From Pseudomonadota bacterium (GTDB lineage: Bacteria; Pseudomonadota; Gammaproteobacteria; Burkholderiales; Burkholderiaceae_E): a DNA stretch of 19,088 nt. The stretch is taken from the NCBI GenBank assembly GCA_023388075.1, contig JAEWGX010000032.1:1-19088 (forward strand), given 5' to 3'. Numbering within the stretch: position 1 is the first letter of the stretch; every line of letters starts with the position of its first letter. A model generated the notes under the pieces. That model made no database searches and had not been told where the DNA came from. It worked only from the letters and a program-made list of their open reading frames with translations. A program made the position numbers and the translations under genes. Positions 7,748-15,077 of this stretch are shown here, one piece after another.

Positions 7748-8893
7748 TCAGGAAGAAACCGCGTCGCCGCGGCGCTGGAAGCTGCCGTCCGCCTCGATTC
7801 GGTCCGAGATCACCTTGCCCCGATCGCGCCACGGCTTCTCGATGTAGCGGTAGGTGAGGACCGAGACCGCGAAGACGCCCGCGACGTAGAGCAACCCGAT
7901 GGCGTGCTTGGCTGGCTCGGGGACTGCCTGGCCAGGCCAGCTGAGCACGGTCAGCACCGGCACGTGGGTAAGGTAGATCGAGTAGCTGTGCACGCCCAGC
8001 CACTGCATCGGCCGCGTCTGCAGGAGCGTGGCCACCAGGCCGCGGTCGGGCAGGATGAGGAACACCAGCAACGCGAAGACGAACGGAATCACCAGTTGCC
8101 AGGCGCCCAGCACGTCCTGGCGCGCGACCAGCCAGAGGGCGAGCAGCACCGTCGCCACCTGGGCAACCCCCAGCGCCGTCCCCGACCTGGCGAGCGCTCC
8201 GCCGAAGTGCCGGAACAGGTAGTAGAGAAGGACGCCCTGGAAGAAGCTCAGCATGCCGCGGGGCATCCCCCGTGTGTCGAGGGTGCGCAGCTCCACCGCC
8301 GCATAGGACCAGTAGACGACGAACCAGGCCACGCACAGCGCGACGATCACCGCGCTCGCGACGATGCGCACCCGCCGGGAACGCAGGACCAGGGTCATCA
8401 GGGCGAAGAGTGCGTAGAGCCAGAATTCCACCGAGATGGACCAGGACGGATAGTTGTGCAGCTCCATGCGGATGATGCCGAGACCCTGGAGCAGCAGCAT
8501 CTCCGCGACCAGCAGTCCGAGGTCGAAGAACTTCACGCCGAACGGCGGCTCGGCGCCGACGGTGATCCCGAGGTTCGCCAGCACCAGCTTCGCGGTCTGC
8601 ACCGCCACGACCGCGAGCAGCGCCGCCGCGGTGGTCACCACGTGAAGCGGATAGAGCCGATAGAAGCGGCGCACCATGTAGGCCCAGGCCGACCGGGGCG
8701 TCTCCAGGCGCTCCGAGTAGACCGTCGCCATGACGAAGCCGCTGATGACGAAGAAGAGATCGACGAAGAGCCAGGCGTGCTGCAGGACCTTCGAATGGGC
8801 CGGAAAGCCGCCCCAGCGGTTGTAGACGTACGCATGGAAGAGGGCCACGAGCAACGCCGCCACGCCGCGCAGTCCCTCGATCGATCGGATCAA
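7748..8893 (-). CDS. acyltransferase-3 family membrane protein
   Basis: The product starts LIRSIEGLRGVAALLVALFH, the hallmark first helix of acyltransferase-3 (OafA/NodX-type) proteins, whose conserved His ends the motif. Further marks are FFVISGFVM after about residue 50, RRFYRLYPLH around 75-85 and SWSISVEFWLY in the middle. About ten hydrophobic segments follow and the C-terminus is polar (ADGSFQRRGDAVSS). These proteins sit in the inner membrane and usually O-acetylate surface sugars or other periplasmic acceptors. I place the start at TTG 8893 (381 residues) because the motif begins at once, GGAG lies seven bases upstream, and the TTG overlaps the preceding stop as TTGA, implying translational coupling. 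The acceptor is unknown; no polysaccharide genes are nearby. Confidence 0.88.
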   Translation of the reverse strand: MIRSIEGLRGVAALLVALFHAYVYNRWGGFPAHSKVLQHAWLFVDLFFVISGFVMATVYSERLETPRSAWAYMVRRFYRLYPLHVVTTAAALLAVVAVQTAKLVLANLGITVGAEPPFGVKFFDLGLLVAEMLLLQGLGIIRMELHNYPSWSISVEFWLYALFALMTLVLRSRRVRIVASAVIVALCVAWFVVYWSYAAVELRTLDTRGMPRGMLSFFQGVLLYYLFRHFGGALARSGTALGVAQVATVLLALWLVARQDVLGAWQLVIPFVFALLVFLILPDRGLVATLLQTRPMQWLGVHSYSIYLTHVPVLTVLSWPGQAVPEPAKHAIGLLYVAGVFAVSVLTYRYIEKPWRDRGKVISDRIEADGSFQRRGDAVSS

Positions 8894-9534
8894 ATCGCCA
8901 CTCCGTGCACCTCGCCGTGCCCCGCCTGGAGCAGCCGCCACCACACTTCGGCAAGCGTCTCGACCGTCGCCACCGCCGCGACCGCCGCATCGAGCGTCGG
9001 CCCGATGGTGACGAGGCCTTCGCCCGCGAGCAGGCAGGCGGCTCGTTCGCCGAGCGCTTCCTCGACCTGATCGACGAGTGTGGCGCAATCCAAGCCGGTC
9101 GGCTGCGCGCAGCGGATGCCCGCTGCATCGCCGGTCGCGTCATCGGGATGAAAGGCGGGTATGCCGGTTTTTCGCAACTGGGCCGAGCAGGCGATCGCCA
9201 TGCAGGAGACCGGTCGGCTTCGTACGATCGCCGAGATCCGACCGCGGCGACCGAGCAGCCCGCGGTGCAGTCGCCAGTCCGGCGGCAAGCCTGTATCGGC
9301 GACGGCCGTCCGCTCGGCGCCACCGTCCAGTGGCACCCAGGCCACCGCGTCCACCGTCGCGGTGGCTGCGACCGGGGCGCCGACGGTCAGCATCCCCGCG
9401 GCCGCGCTGCGCGACCAGCGCAGCGACAGGCTGGCCGATCCTGCCGTGCCGCCGGCCCGCAGCTCACGGGCCGCGGCCAGCAGCGCCGCGCGCGCGTCGT
9501 CTTCGCAACGGAAGCGCTGCACGGCCTCAGGCAT
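8890..9534 (-). CDS. class II aldolase/adducin-like protein, metal site lost
   Basis: A 214-residue protein with the layout of class II aldolase/adducin domains: GSASLSLRW at 32-40 in place of the G-N-x-S-x-R substrate loop, AIVRSRPVSCMAIA at 102-115 in place of the metal-binding I-V-H-x-H segment, and LLAGEGLVTIGPTLDAAV at 168-185 in place of L-L-x-N-H-G-x-x-x-x-G. The three histidines that normally bind the divalent metal are R105, R107 and E172, so aldolase or epimerase chemistry is unlikely. The ATG at 9534 is inside the end of hslR (8-base overlap), and the stop overlaps the acyltransferase start. Assignment rests on fold-level similarity that I recognise by eye; a diverged, non-catalytic role (binding or scaffold) is my inference. 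Confidence 0.65.
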   Translation of the reverse strand: MPEAVQRFRCEDDARAALLAAARELRAGGTAGSASLSLRWSRSAAAGMLTVGAPVAATATVDAVAWVPLDGGAERTAVADTGLPPDWRLHRGLLGRRGRISAIVRSRPVSCMAIACSAQLRKTGIPAFHPDDATGDAAGIRCAQPTGLDCATLVDQVEEALGERAACLLAGEGLVTIGPTLDAAVAAVATVETLAEVWWRLLQAGHGEVHGVAI

Positions 9535-9958
9535 CGCCGCGTTCCCCCGCGCCGCCGAGCTCGCGCACACGCTGCAGCTCGCGGCGATCGCGCTTGGTCG
9601 GGCGTCCGAAGATCTCCCGGGCCGGCTCGCGATACAGCTTGCGCAACCGCGCCTGCTCCTGCCGGCGTGCGATCGACTCGGGCGTCTCGCGATAGAGCGC
9701 CTGGGCCAGCGGCGCGGCACGGCGCACGTCCGAGAGGCCGGCGACCTCCACCTGGCGCTCGGTCTCGCCGTGGACGATGCTCAGCCGCTCGCCCGCCTTC
9801 AGCATCCGGGAGACCTTCACCCGCTCGCCGGCCACCAGCACCTGTCCCTTCTCGATGGCCACCTGGGCGAGACCACGCGTCTTGTAGAAGCGTGCCGCCC
9901 ACAGCCACTTGTCCAGGCGCACTGGCCTGACCTCGGCGATCTCCGTCGTGAGCCCCAT
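9527..9958 (-). CDS. hslR: S4-domain RNA-binding protein, Hsp15 type
   Basis: Hsp15 binds 50S subunits carrying a nascent chain with peptidyl-tRNA after stalled translation, helping to recycle them. The 143-residue product matches closely: VRLDKWLWAARFYKTRGLA at residues 13-31 is the S4-domain opening seen in E. coli Hsp15, followed by KGQVLVAGERVKVSRMLKAGE, and the basic C-terminal element GRPTKRDRREL at 118-128. The start is the ATG at 9958, preceded by AAGGACGAGG; the frame is open further upstream but carries no conserved sequence. The gene begins the minus-strand run that includes the aldolase-like protein, acyltransferase and hutH, and overlaps the next gene by eight bases. Confidence 0.93.
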   Translation of the reverse strand: MGLTTEIAEVRPVRLDKWLWAARFYKTRGLAQVAIEKGQVLVAGERVKVSRMLKAGERLSIVHGETERQVEVAGLSDVRRAAPLAQALYRETPESIARRQEQARLRKLYREPAREIFGRPTKRDRRELQRVRELGGAGERGDA

Positions 9959-9985
9959 CCTCGTCCTTGCTTGCCGACCGGGCCG

Positions 9986-9991
9986 ATTATC
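9986..9991 (-). promoter_or_regulatory. possible -10 element for hslR run
   Basis: On the minus strand the bases read GATAAT, 27 bases ahead of the hslR ATG, in the 165-base divergent gap between hslR and the MaoC gene. A TTGCCG lies further upstream but at a spacing of 21 bases, too long to count. Weak by-eye call. Confidence 0.3.
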
Positions 9992-10070
9992 GCGCCGAAG
10001 CCTGCTGCGGGTCGGCAAAGCCCCGGCTGCCAGGCGACCCGCGACGGACCGTCGGCGCAACCGGCCTTCT

Positions 10071-10079
10071 TGCTATAGT
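10071..10079 (+). promoter_or_regulatory. extended -10 promoter for MaoC/acyl-CoA synthetase unit
   Basis: TGCTATAGT is a good extended -10 (TGn plus TATAGT, five of six matches to TATAAT) 44 bases upstream of the MaoC-family ATG, in the gap divergent from hslR. The -35 region is GC-rich and poor, which extended -10 promoters tolerate. A leader of about 38 bases would result. Confidence 0.4.
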
Positions 10080-10123
10080 GCAATGATCGCCGCCCGCGGC
10101 GAACCGCAACGGTTGGATCCAGC

Positions 10124-10600
10124 ATGACCAGATCGGTGCCTGTAAAGGATCGTTACTTCGAGGACTATCGCCCGGGGGAGATCTTCGAGGTCGGGGACTA
10201 CCTGGTCACCCGCGAGGAAATCGTGGAGTTCGCGCGCCGCTATGACCCCCAGCCGTTCCATCTCGACGAGGACGCCGCCCGCACCTCGATCTACGGCGGC
10301 CTGATCGCGAGCGGGTGGATGACCTGCAGCGTCATGATGCGAATCCTGGTGGACGGCTTCATCTCGCCGCGGGCGAGCATGGGGTCGCCCGGGGTCGACG
10401 AAGTGCGCTGGCTGAAGCCGGTGCGCCCCGGCGATCGGCTTCGCGCGCGCATCGAGGTGCTGGAGTCGCGCCGTTCCACCTCGCGGCCCGACCGCGGCGT
10501 GGTTCACTTCCGTTACGAAGGATTGCGACAGGACGGCGAGGTCGTCCTGTCCATGCGCGGCATGGGCATGCTCCGCTGCCGCGATGCCGGGAGTCGGTGA
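10124..10600 (+). CDS. MaoC-family hot-dog hydratase
   Basis: The 158-residue product fits single-domain MaoC/R-specific enoyl-CoA hydratase proteins. The conserved opening (RYFEDYRPGEIFEVGDYLVT) is followed by EEIVEFARRYDPQPFHLDE at about 31-49, which contains the Asp-x5-His active-site pair of the hydratase motif (D41 and nearby H46), and by IYGGLIASGWMTCSVMMR with the glycine-rich central hot-dog helix. WLKPVRPGDRLRARIEV is the usual late strand. It would hydrate or dehydrate an acyl-CoA, but many such proteins have unknown substrates. The ATG at 10124 gives the expected N-terminus. It is 23 bases from the following acyl-CoA synthetase and probably co-transcribed with it, suggesting a shared acyl-CoA route. 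Confidence 0.9.
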   Translation: MTRSVPVKDRYFEDYRPGEIFEVGDYLVTREEIVEFARRYDPQPFHLDEDAARTSIYGGLIASGWMTCSVMMRILVDGFISPRASMGSPGVDEVRWLKPVRPGDRLRARIEVLESRRSTSRPDRGVVHFRYEGLRQDGEVVLSMRGMGMLRCRDAGSR

Positions 10601-10623
10601 AGACGCTGCAAAGGGAGTCGACG

Positions 10624-12279
10624 ATGCCCACACATCCCAATCCGTACCGCCAGGACCTGGACCGCAACCCGGCCAACTACGCGCCGCTCACGCCGCTCAG
10701 CCTGCTCGACTGGGTGGCGGACGTGTATCCCGGCCAGCTCGCGGTGATCCATGGACCGCTGCGGCGCAACTGGGCCGAGGTCCGGGAGCGATCGCGCCGG
10801 CTCGCGAGCCTGCTTGCCGCCCGCGACATCGGCGACGGCGACACCGTCTCGGTGATCCTGCCCAACACCCCGCCGATGATCGAGGCGCACTTCGGGGTGC
10901 CGATGACCGGCGCGGTGCTGAACACCATCAACACGCGGCTCGACCCCGCCACGGTGGCATTCATGCTGGAGCACAGCGCGGCCAAGGTGCTGATCGTCGA
11001 CCGCGAGTTCTCGACGGCCGCCAACGAGGCCCTGGGCCGCCTGGCCGCCGGCGGCAAGCCGCGACCGTTCGTGATCGACGTGGACGACCCGCTCTTCGAC
11101 GGGCCGGGCGAACGCATCGGCGCGATCGAGTACGAGGCATGGCTCGCCGAGGGCGATCCGGAGCACCCGGGCGTCCGGCCGCGGGACGAGTGGGACGCGA
11201 TCGCCCTCAACTACACCTCGGGCACCACCGGCAACCCGAAGGGCGTGGTGGTCCATCACCGGGGCGCCTACCTGAACGCGGTCAACAACGTGATCAGCTG
11301 GCACCTGCCGCGCCATCCGGTGTACCTGTGGACGCTGCCGATGTTCCACTGCAACGGCTGGTGCTTTCCGTGGACACTGCCGGCCGTGGCCGGCACCAAC
11401 GTGTGCCTGCGGCGAGTGGAGGCCGGCGCGATCCTTCAGGCGATCCGGGAGCACCGGGTCACCCACTACTGCGGGGCGCCGGTGGTCCATTCCATGCTGA
11501 TCAGCGCGCCGGCGGAGCAGAAGCGCGGCATCGACCACGAGGTGTCGTGCATGGTCGCCGGTGCCTCGCCGCCGGCCTCGATGATCGCCGGCATGGAGGG
11601 GATGGGCTTCCGGCTGACACACGTCTACGGTCTCACGGAGGTCTATGGTCCGGCGGCCTCGTGCGCCCACCAGCGTGAGTGGGAAGCGCGCTCGCTCACG
11701 GAACGGGTCCGTCTGAACGGACGCCAGGGCGTGCGTTACCAGCTTCAGGAAGGGCTCACCGTGCTGGACCCTGACACGGGGCAGCCGGTGCCCGCCGACG
11801 GCGAGACGCTGGGGGAGGTCGCCTTCCGGGGCAACATCACGATGAAAGGCTACCTGCGCAACCCCGATGCGACCCGGGAGGCCTTCGCCGGCGGCTGGTT
11901 CCACACCGGCGACCTCGGTGTCATCGACCCCGACGGCTACGTCAAGCTCAAGGACCGGGCCAAGGACATCATCATCTCGGGCGGCGAGAACATCTCCTCG
12001 ATCGAGGTCGAGGACGTGATCTACCAGTATCCGGGGGTTGCCGGTTGCGCCGTGATCGCCAAGCCCGACCCGAAGTGGGGCGAGACCCCGCTGGCCTTCG
12101 TGGAGATGGGGCCTGGCACCAGTGCCAGCGCGCAGGAGCTCGCGGCCCACTGCCGCAGCCGCCTCGCCGGGTTCAAGTGTCCTCGCGAGTTCCGCTTCGA
12201 GCCGGTGCCGCGCACCAGCACCGGCAAGATCCAGAAGCACCTGCTGCGCGAACGCATCGGCTCGGCCGGGGCCATCTGA
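10624..12279 (+). CDS. AMP-forming acyl-CoA synthetase
   Basis: The enzyme activates a carboxylic acid to acyl-AMP and then acyl-CoA. The 551-residue product has the adenylate-forming signatures in order: phosphate loop YTSGTTGNPKGVV from residue 197, MFHCNGWCFPWT about 40 residues later, the A5-type segment YGLTEVYGP, GGWFHTGDLG, the hinge KLKDRAKDIIISGGENIS, and the catalytic Lys near the C-terminus in STGKIQK. The overall style, including the FHCNGWCFPW motif, resembles medium- or long-chain fatty acyl-CoA synthetases and the DmdB-type methylmercaptopropionate-CoA ligases; the true substrate is not decidable by eye. The ATG at 10624 has GGGAG eight bases upstream. Together with the MaoC-type gene it forms a two-gene unit; it converges with the amidase gene with 55 bases between stops. 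Confidence 0.93.
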   Translation: MPTHPNPYRQDLDRNPANYAPLTPLSLLDWVADVYPGQLAVIHGPLRRNWAEVRERSRRLASLLAARDIGDGDTVSVILPNTPPMIEAHFGVPMTGAVLNTINTRLDPATVAFMLEHSAAKVLIVDREFSTAANEALGRLAAGGKPRPFVIDVDDPLFDGPGERIGAIEYEAWLAEGDPEHPGVRPRDEWDAIALNYTSGTTGNPKGVVVHHRGAYLNAVNNVISWHLPRHPVYLWTLPMFHCNGWCFPWTLPAVAGTNVCLRRVEAGAILQAIREHRVTHYCGAPVVHSMLISAPAEQKRGIDHEVSCMVAGASPPASMIAGMEGMGFRLTHVYGLTEVYGPAASCAHQREWEARSLTERVRLNGRQGVRYQLQEGLTVLDPDTGQPVPADGETLGEVAFRGNITMKGYLRNPDATREAFAGGWFHTGDLGVIDPDGYVKLKDRAKDIIISGGENISSIEVEDVIYQYPGVAGCAVIAKPDPKWGETPLAFVEMGPGTSASAQELAAHCRSRLAGFKCPREFRFEPVPRTSTGKIQKHLLRERIGSAGAI

Positions 12280-12319
12280 GCCCGCGGCAACATATCGCCA
12301 CCCGCCGCCCGCCGGTCTT

Positions 12320-12345
12320 CTACTCCGGGAGTCGCTACTCCGGGA
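12320..12345. repeat. 15-base tandem duplication at the amidase stop codon
   Basis: CTACTCCGGGA occurs at 12320-12330 and again at 12335-12345, a period of 15 bases. On the minus strand this reads TTCCCGGAGTAG then CGACTCCCGGAGTAG, so the amidase stop TAG is followed 15 bases later by a second in-frame TAG. A weaker related copy (CTGCTCCGG) begins near 12352. Confidence 0.8.
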
Positions 12346-13726
12346 AGGGTCGCTGCTCCGGCCGCAGGATCTCGATCGCCCGCGACAGGCGCAGCACGCC
12401 GATGTCGTCGAACCGCTGGCCGATCAGTTGCACGCCGATCGGCAGCCCGTCGCGCGACCAGCCCCAGTTGACCGAGGAAGCCGGGTGCTCGCTCATGTTC
12501 CAGGGCACGGTGAACGCGATGTGCGGCAATGCATCGTGCGGATCGTCGTTGGGGCTCGGCAGCTCTGCCGCATAGGGCAGGATGGGCGACACCGGCGAGA
12601 TCAGGAAGTCGTAGTCCGCGGCCGTCCGGGAAGCGGCTTCGCGCATGGCCATCACCTGGGTATAGGCGGACATCACGTCCGTGCCGGTGAACCGGGCGGC
12701 GCGCCAGGTGCACCACTCCACGATGAAGGGCAGCACGCGGGCGCGCATCGCTTCGTCGAGCGCCATCACGTCGTTGTAAGACCGCGCCTCGAAGAAGCGG
12801 TGCATGCCGTCGAACATCTCGGGCGTGAGAAAGCTCGCGACCGGCTCGACCCGGGCACCGGCGGTAGCCAGCGCCTGCGCGGCCGCCTCCACCGCGGCGG
12901 TCACCTCCGGATCGACCGGCAGGCCTACCTTCATGTCGGCGAGCAGGCCGATCCGCAGTCCCTTGGGGCTCAGGCCATCCACCGCCATCCGGTACTCCAT
13001 CGGCTGGTGCGGCAGGCTGGTGAAATCACGGACGTCGGGACCGGTCAGCACATTCATCAGCAGCGCCGCATCGTGGACGGTGCGGGTCATCGGGCCCGCG
13101 ACGCGGCCGAGATAGGGCGGATAGACCGGGATGCGTCCCTGGCTGGGCTTGAGCGCGAAGATCCCGCAGTGCGTGGCGGGCAGCCGCACCGATCCGCCGA
13201 TGTCCGTGCCGATGTGGAGCGGTCCGTAGCCGGCCGTGCAGGCGGCGGCCGCGCCGGAGGACGAGCCGGAGGTGTTGCGGTCCAGGCGCCAGGGATTGCG
13301 CGTGATGCCATGGCGCGAGGAGATGCCGGAGGAGAGCATGCCGTAGTCCGGCATCGTCGTCTTGCCGATGATCACGCAACCGGCTTCGCGTGCGCGGGCG
13401 GCTGGCGGTGCATCCTGCGGCTGGACCACGTCCGGGGTCGCGGCGGTCCCGATCGGCGCGAGGTCCCCCCGGGTGTGGATGTTCTCCTTGATGGTGATCG
13501 GCACGCCGTCGAGTGGCGACCGCGGCTCGCCGCGACGCCAGCGCTGCTCGGACTCCCGGGCGGCGGCCAGCGCCGCCTCCCGGTGCACCAGGAACATCGC
13601 GTTGATCCTCGGCTCCCATTCGTCGATGCGATCGAGCACCGAGCGGATGGCCTCCACCGGCGACAGGTCGCCGGTGGCGTAGGCGGCGGTCAGCTGCTCG
13701 CTGGTGGCATCGCTGGGTCGATTCAT
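12335..13726 (-). CDS. amidase-signature family hydrolase
   Basis: Amidase-signature enzymes cleave C-N amide bonds with a Ser-cisSer-Lys triad. The 463-residue product carries all three: K80 in PITIKENIHT, S155 in NTSGSSSGAAAA and nucleophile S179 in GTDIGGSVRLPA. The spacing (99 between Lys and nucleophile, 24 between the serines) equals that of mammalian fatty acid amide hydrolase. The end contains the usual GLPIGVQLIGQRFDD segment. The ATG at 13726 has GGAG six bases upstream; the frame is open further, but the added residues look unrelated to the family. It lies 96 bases downstream of the flavin reductase-MarR gene on the same strand and is probably in its operon, which would suit an amide-bearing intermediate of ring cleavage. 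It is not GatA: no gatB or gatC is present. Substrate is unassigned. Confidence 0.92.
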   Translation of the reverse strand: MNRPSDATSEQLTAAYATGDLSPVEAIRSVLDRIDEWEPRINAMFLVHREAALAAARESEQRWRRGEPRSPLDGVPITIKENIHTRGDLAPIGTAATPDVVQPQDAPPAARAREAGCVIIGKTTMPDYGMLSSGISSRHGITRNPWRLDRNTSGSSSGAAAACTAGYGPLHIGTDIGGSVRLPATHCGIFALKPSQGRIPVYPPYLGRVAGPMTRTVHDAALLMNVLTGPDVRDFTSLPHQPMEYRMAVDGLSPKGLRIGLLADMKVGLPVDPEVTAAVEAAAQALATAGARVEPVASFLTPEMFDGMHRFFEARSYNDVMALDEAMRARVLPFIVEWCTWRAARFTGTDVMSAYTQVMAMREAASRTAADYDFLISPVSPILPYAAELPSPNDDPHDALPHIAFTVPWNMSEHPASSVNWGWSRDGLPIGVQLIGQRFDDIGVLRLSRAIEILRPEQRPFPE

Positions 13727-13822
13727 CCGTTGCTCCGAGAAACCGCGCGTCAGGACGCGCAAGGAAGGGCGCACCGCAAACCCGGCGCCGGTGGGGCTGC
13801 CCGGGAAGACTAGCACATGGCT

Positions 13823-14878
13823 TCAGGCGGACGGATGGCGCGCGATGATGTCGCGCAGCAGGTGCTTGAGGCCGGTCAACGTCTCCGGCGGATAGTCCGT
13901 GAGCAGCGACAGGTTGAACGCGGCCGCATCCTGCAGCACCGGCGCGATGTCGGCATGGCCCTTCGGGGTCAGGCTCACCAGCACGCGGCGCGCGTCGGCC
14001 GGGTCGACTCGCCGTGCCACGATCCCCTGCCCCGCCAGCCGGTCGATCAGCTTGGAGATCGTCGGTTGCTTGGAGAGACTGGCGGCACTGAGCTCGCCGA
14101 CGGTCCAGTCGTCCCGGCTCGACAGGGCGGCGAGCACCCGCCAGGACAGCATGCCGAGCCCGTGCCCCTGCAACTGACGGTTGAACCCGGCGGCGATGTG
14201 ATGGCCGGCACGCGCCAGCAGGAAGGGCAGGTACTCCTCGTGGAAGGGATGCTCGCCGGGCTCCCGGCCCTGCGGCTCCGGCCCGCCTTGAAGCGACGGG
14301 GGCGCCACGATCGGCGACACCGGCGCGCCCAGCGTGCCGGCACTGGCGAACTCCCCGCGACGGAACACCAGCGGCGAGCCCTCGGCCGCGGCGCAGCGCT
14401 TGACCTCGCCGATGAACAGCCAGTGGTCGCCGTGGTGGTGCTGGGTGCGTCGCTCGCATTCGAACCAGCCGACCGCGCCGTCGATCAACGGGATGCCGTC
14501 GAGCCCCTCGTGCACGGGCACCCCGTCGAAGCGGTCGGGCACCCGGGACGCGAAGCGACGGGCGAGCTCCACCTGCTCCACCGACAGGATGCTCACCGAA
14601 AAAAAGCGCTGCCCCTTGAACACCTCGAGGCTGGCGGCCGAGGCGGCGAGGCTCCACAGGATCAGCGGCGGATCGAGCGAGAGCGAATTGAAGCTGCTGG
14701 CGGTGAGCCCGGCATAGCGACCGTCCTGGCCCCGGGTGGCGATCACCGTGACCCCGGTCGCGAAGCGGCTGAGGCACTGCCGCATGTGTGCCGGGTCGCT
14801 CGGTGGGATCGCGCGGTGGGTGGGGTGAACCGCGCCGGGTCGGTTGCGCTCGCCGGGAACTGGAGTACCTTCGCTCAT
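13823..14878 (-). CDS. flavin reductase fused to a MarR-type regulator domain
   Basis: A 351-residue two-domain protein. Residues about 32-185 form an FMN-binding split-barrel flavin reductase: RFATGVTVIAT, the flavin loop GLTASSFNSLSLDPPLILWS at 57-76, LARRFASRVPDRFDG, and GDHWLFIGEV at 150-159, the segment with the conserved His. A Pro/Gly-rich linker follows (190-212). Residues 215-351 form a MarR winged helix: WTVGELSAASLSKQPTISKLIDRL is the helix-turn-helix and VDPADARRVLVSLTPKG the wing. The order and the reductase sequence resemble the C1 reductase of Acinetobacter p-hydroxyphenylacetate hydroxylase, whose MarR-like tail is known to control reductase activity through the substrate. The start at ATG 14878 lacks a Shine-Dalgarno (upstream is C-rich); Met32 is an alternative. 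It would supply reduced flavin and may also repress the divergent promoters. Confidence 0.93.
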   Translation of the reverse strand: MSEGTPVPGERNRPGAVHPTHRAIPPSDPAHMRQCLSRFATGVTVIATRGQDGRYAGLTASSFNSLSLDPPLILWSLAASAASLEVFKGQRFFSVSILSVEQVELARRFASRVPDRFDGVPVHEGLDGIPLIDGAVGWFECERRTQHHHGDHWLFIGEVKRCAAAEGSPLVFRRGEFASAGTLGAPVSPIVAPPSLQGGPEPQGREPGEHPFHEEYLPFLLARAGHHIAAGFNRQLQGHGLGMLSWRVLAALSSRDDWTVGELSAASLSKQPTISKLIDRLAGQGIVARRVDPADARRVLVSLTPKGHADIAPVLQDAAAFNLSLLTDYPPETLTGLKHLLRDIIARHPSA

Positions 14879-14926
14879 GGAGGGGGCAGGCGGCGAATGG
14901 CTGGGCCGTCCTCACCCGCTAAATGC

Positions 14927-14938
14927 ATGAAATTTCAT
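14927..14938. promoter_or_regulatory. perfect 12-base palindrome, candidate operator
   Basis: ATGAAATTTCAT is identical to its reverse complement and lies in a strikingly AT-rich patch (14921-14963, about 28% GC by my count) between the divergent reductase-MarR and dioxygenase genes. It sits just downstream of a minus-strand -10, overlapping the expected transcription start, a usual place for a MarR-family repressor. TGCATGAA occurs at 14924-14931, overlapping the palindrome, and again at 14959-14966, inside the promoter spacer and first base of the -35. Function is inferred. Confidence 0.6.
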
Positions 14939-14942
14939 CTAA

Positions 14943-14971
14943 ATGATACGGTAGTTTTTGCATGAAGGCAA
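14943..14971 (-). promoter_or_regulatory. minus-strand sigma70-type promoter for the reductase-MarR/amidase unit
   Basis: On the minus strand TTGCCT (14966-14971) and TATCAT (14943-14948) are separated by exactly 17 bases, the optimal spacing. The predicted start falls around base 14936, within the palindrome, leaving a leader of about 58 bases to the ATG at 14878. A matching plus-strand promoter for the dioxygenase was not clear by eye. Confidence 0.55.
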
Positions 14972-15077
14972 CACGACGCCCGCTCCGTCAAGCCCTGCGG
15001 CGCCAGCGCCTCGACGCGACCCCGAGCGAGGACCGCGGCGCTCCGAATTACATCCTGATTCATGGAGCCAACCGGGG

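Noticed and set aside
10124..12279. MaoC hydratase and acyl-CoA synthetase as part of the NicX-like regulon
   Set aside because: They are on a separate promoter, converge with the amidase, and no CoA-dependent step is needed for the proposed ring cleavage; a link remains possible but unsupported.
12122..13813. A 563-codon plus-strand frame opposite the amidase
   Set aside because: The minus strand carries a complete amidase triad; the opposite frame shows His/Arg/Gly-rich shadow composition.
14958..15077. N-terminal extension of the NicX-like protein from TTG 14958
   Set aside because: The extra 40 residues are Pro/Ala/Arg-rich, overlap the predicted minus-strand promoter, and the ATG at 15078 gives the family's usual length.
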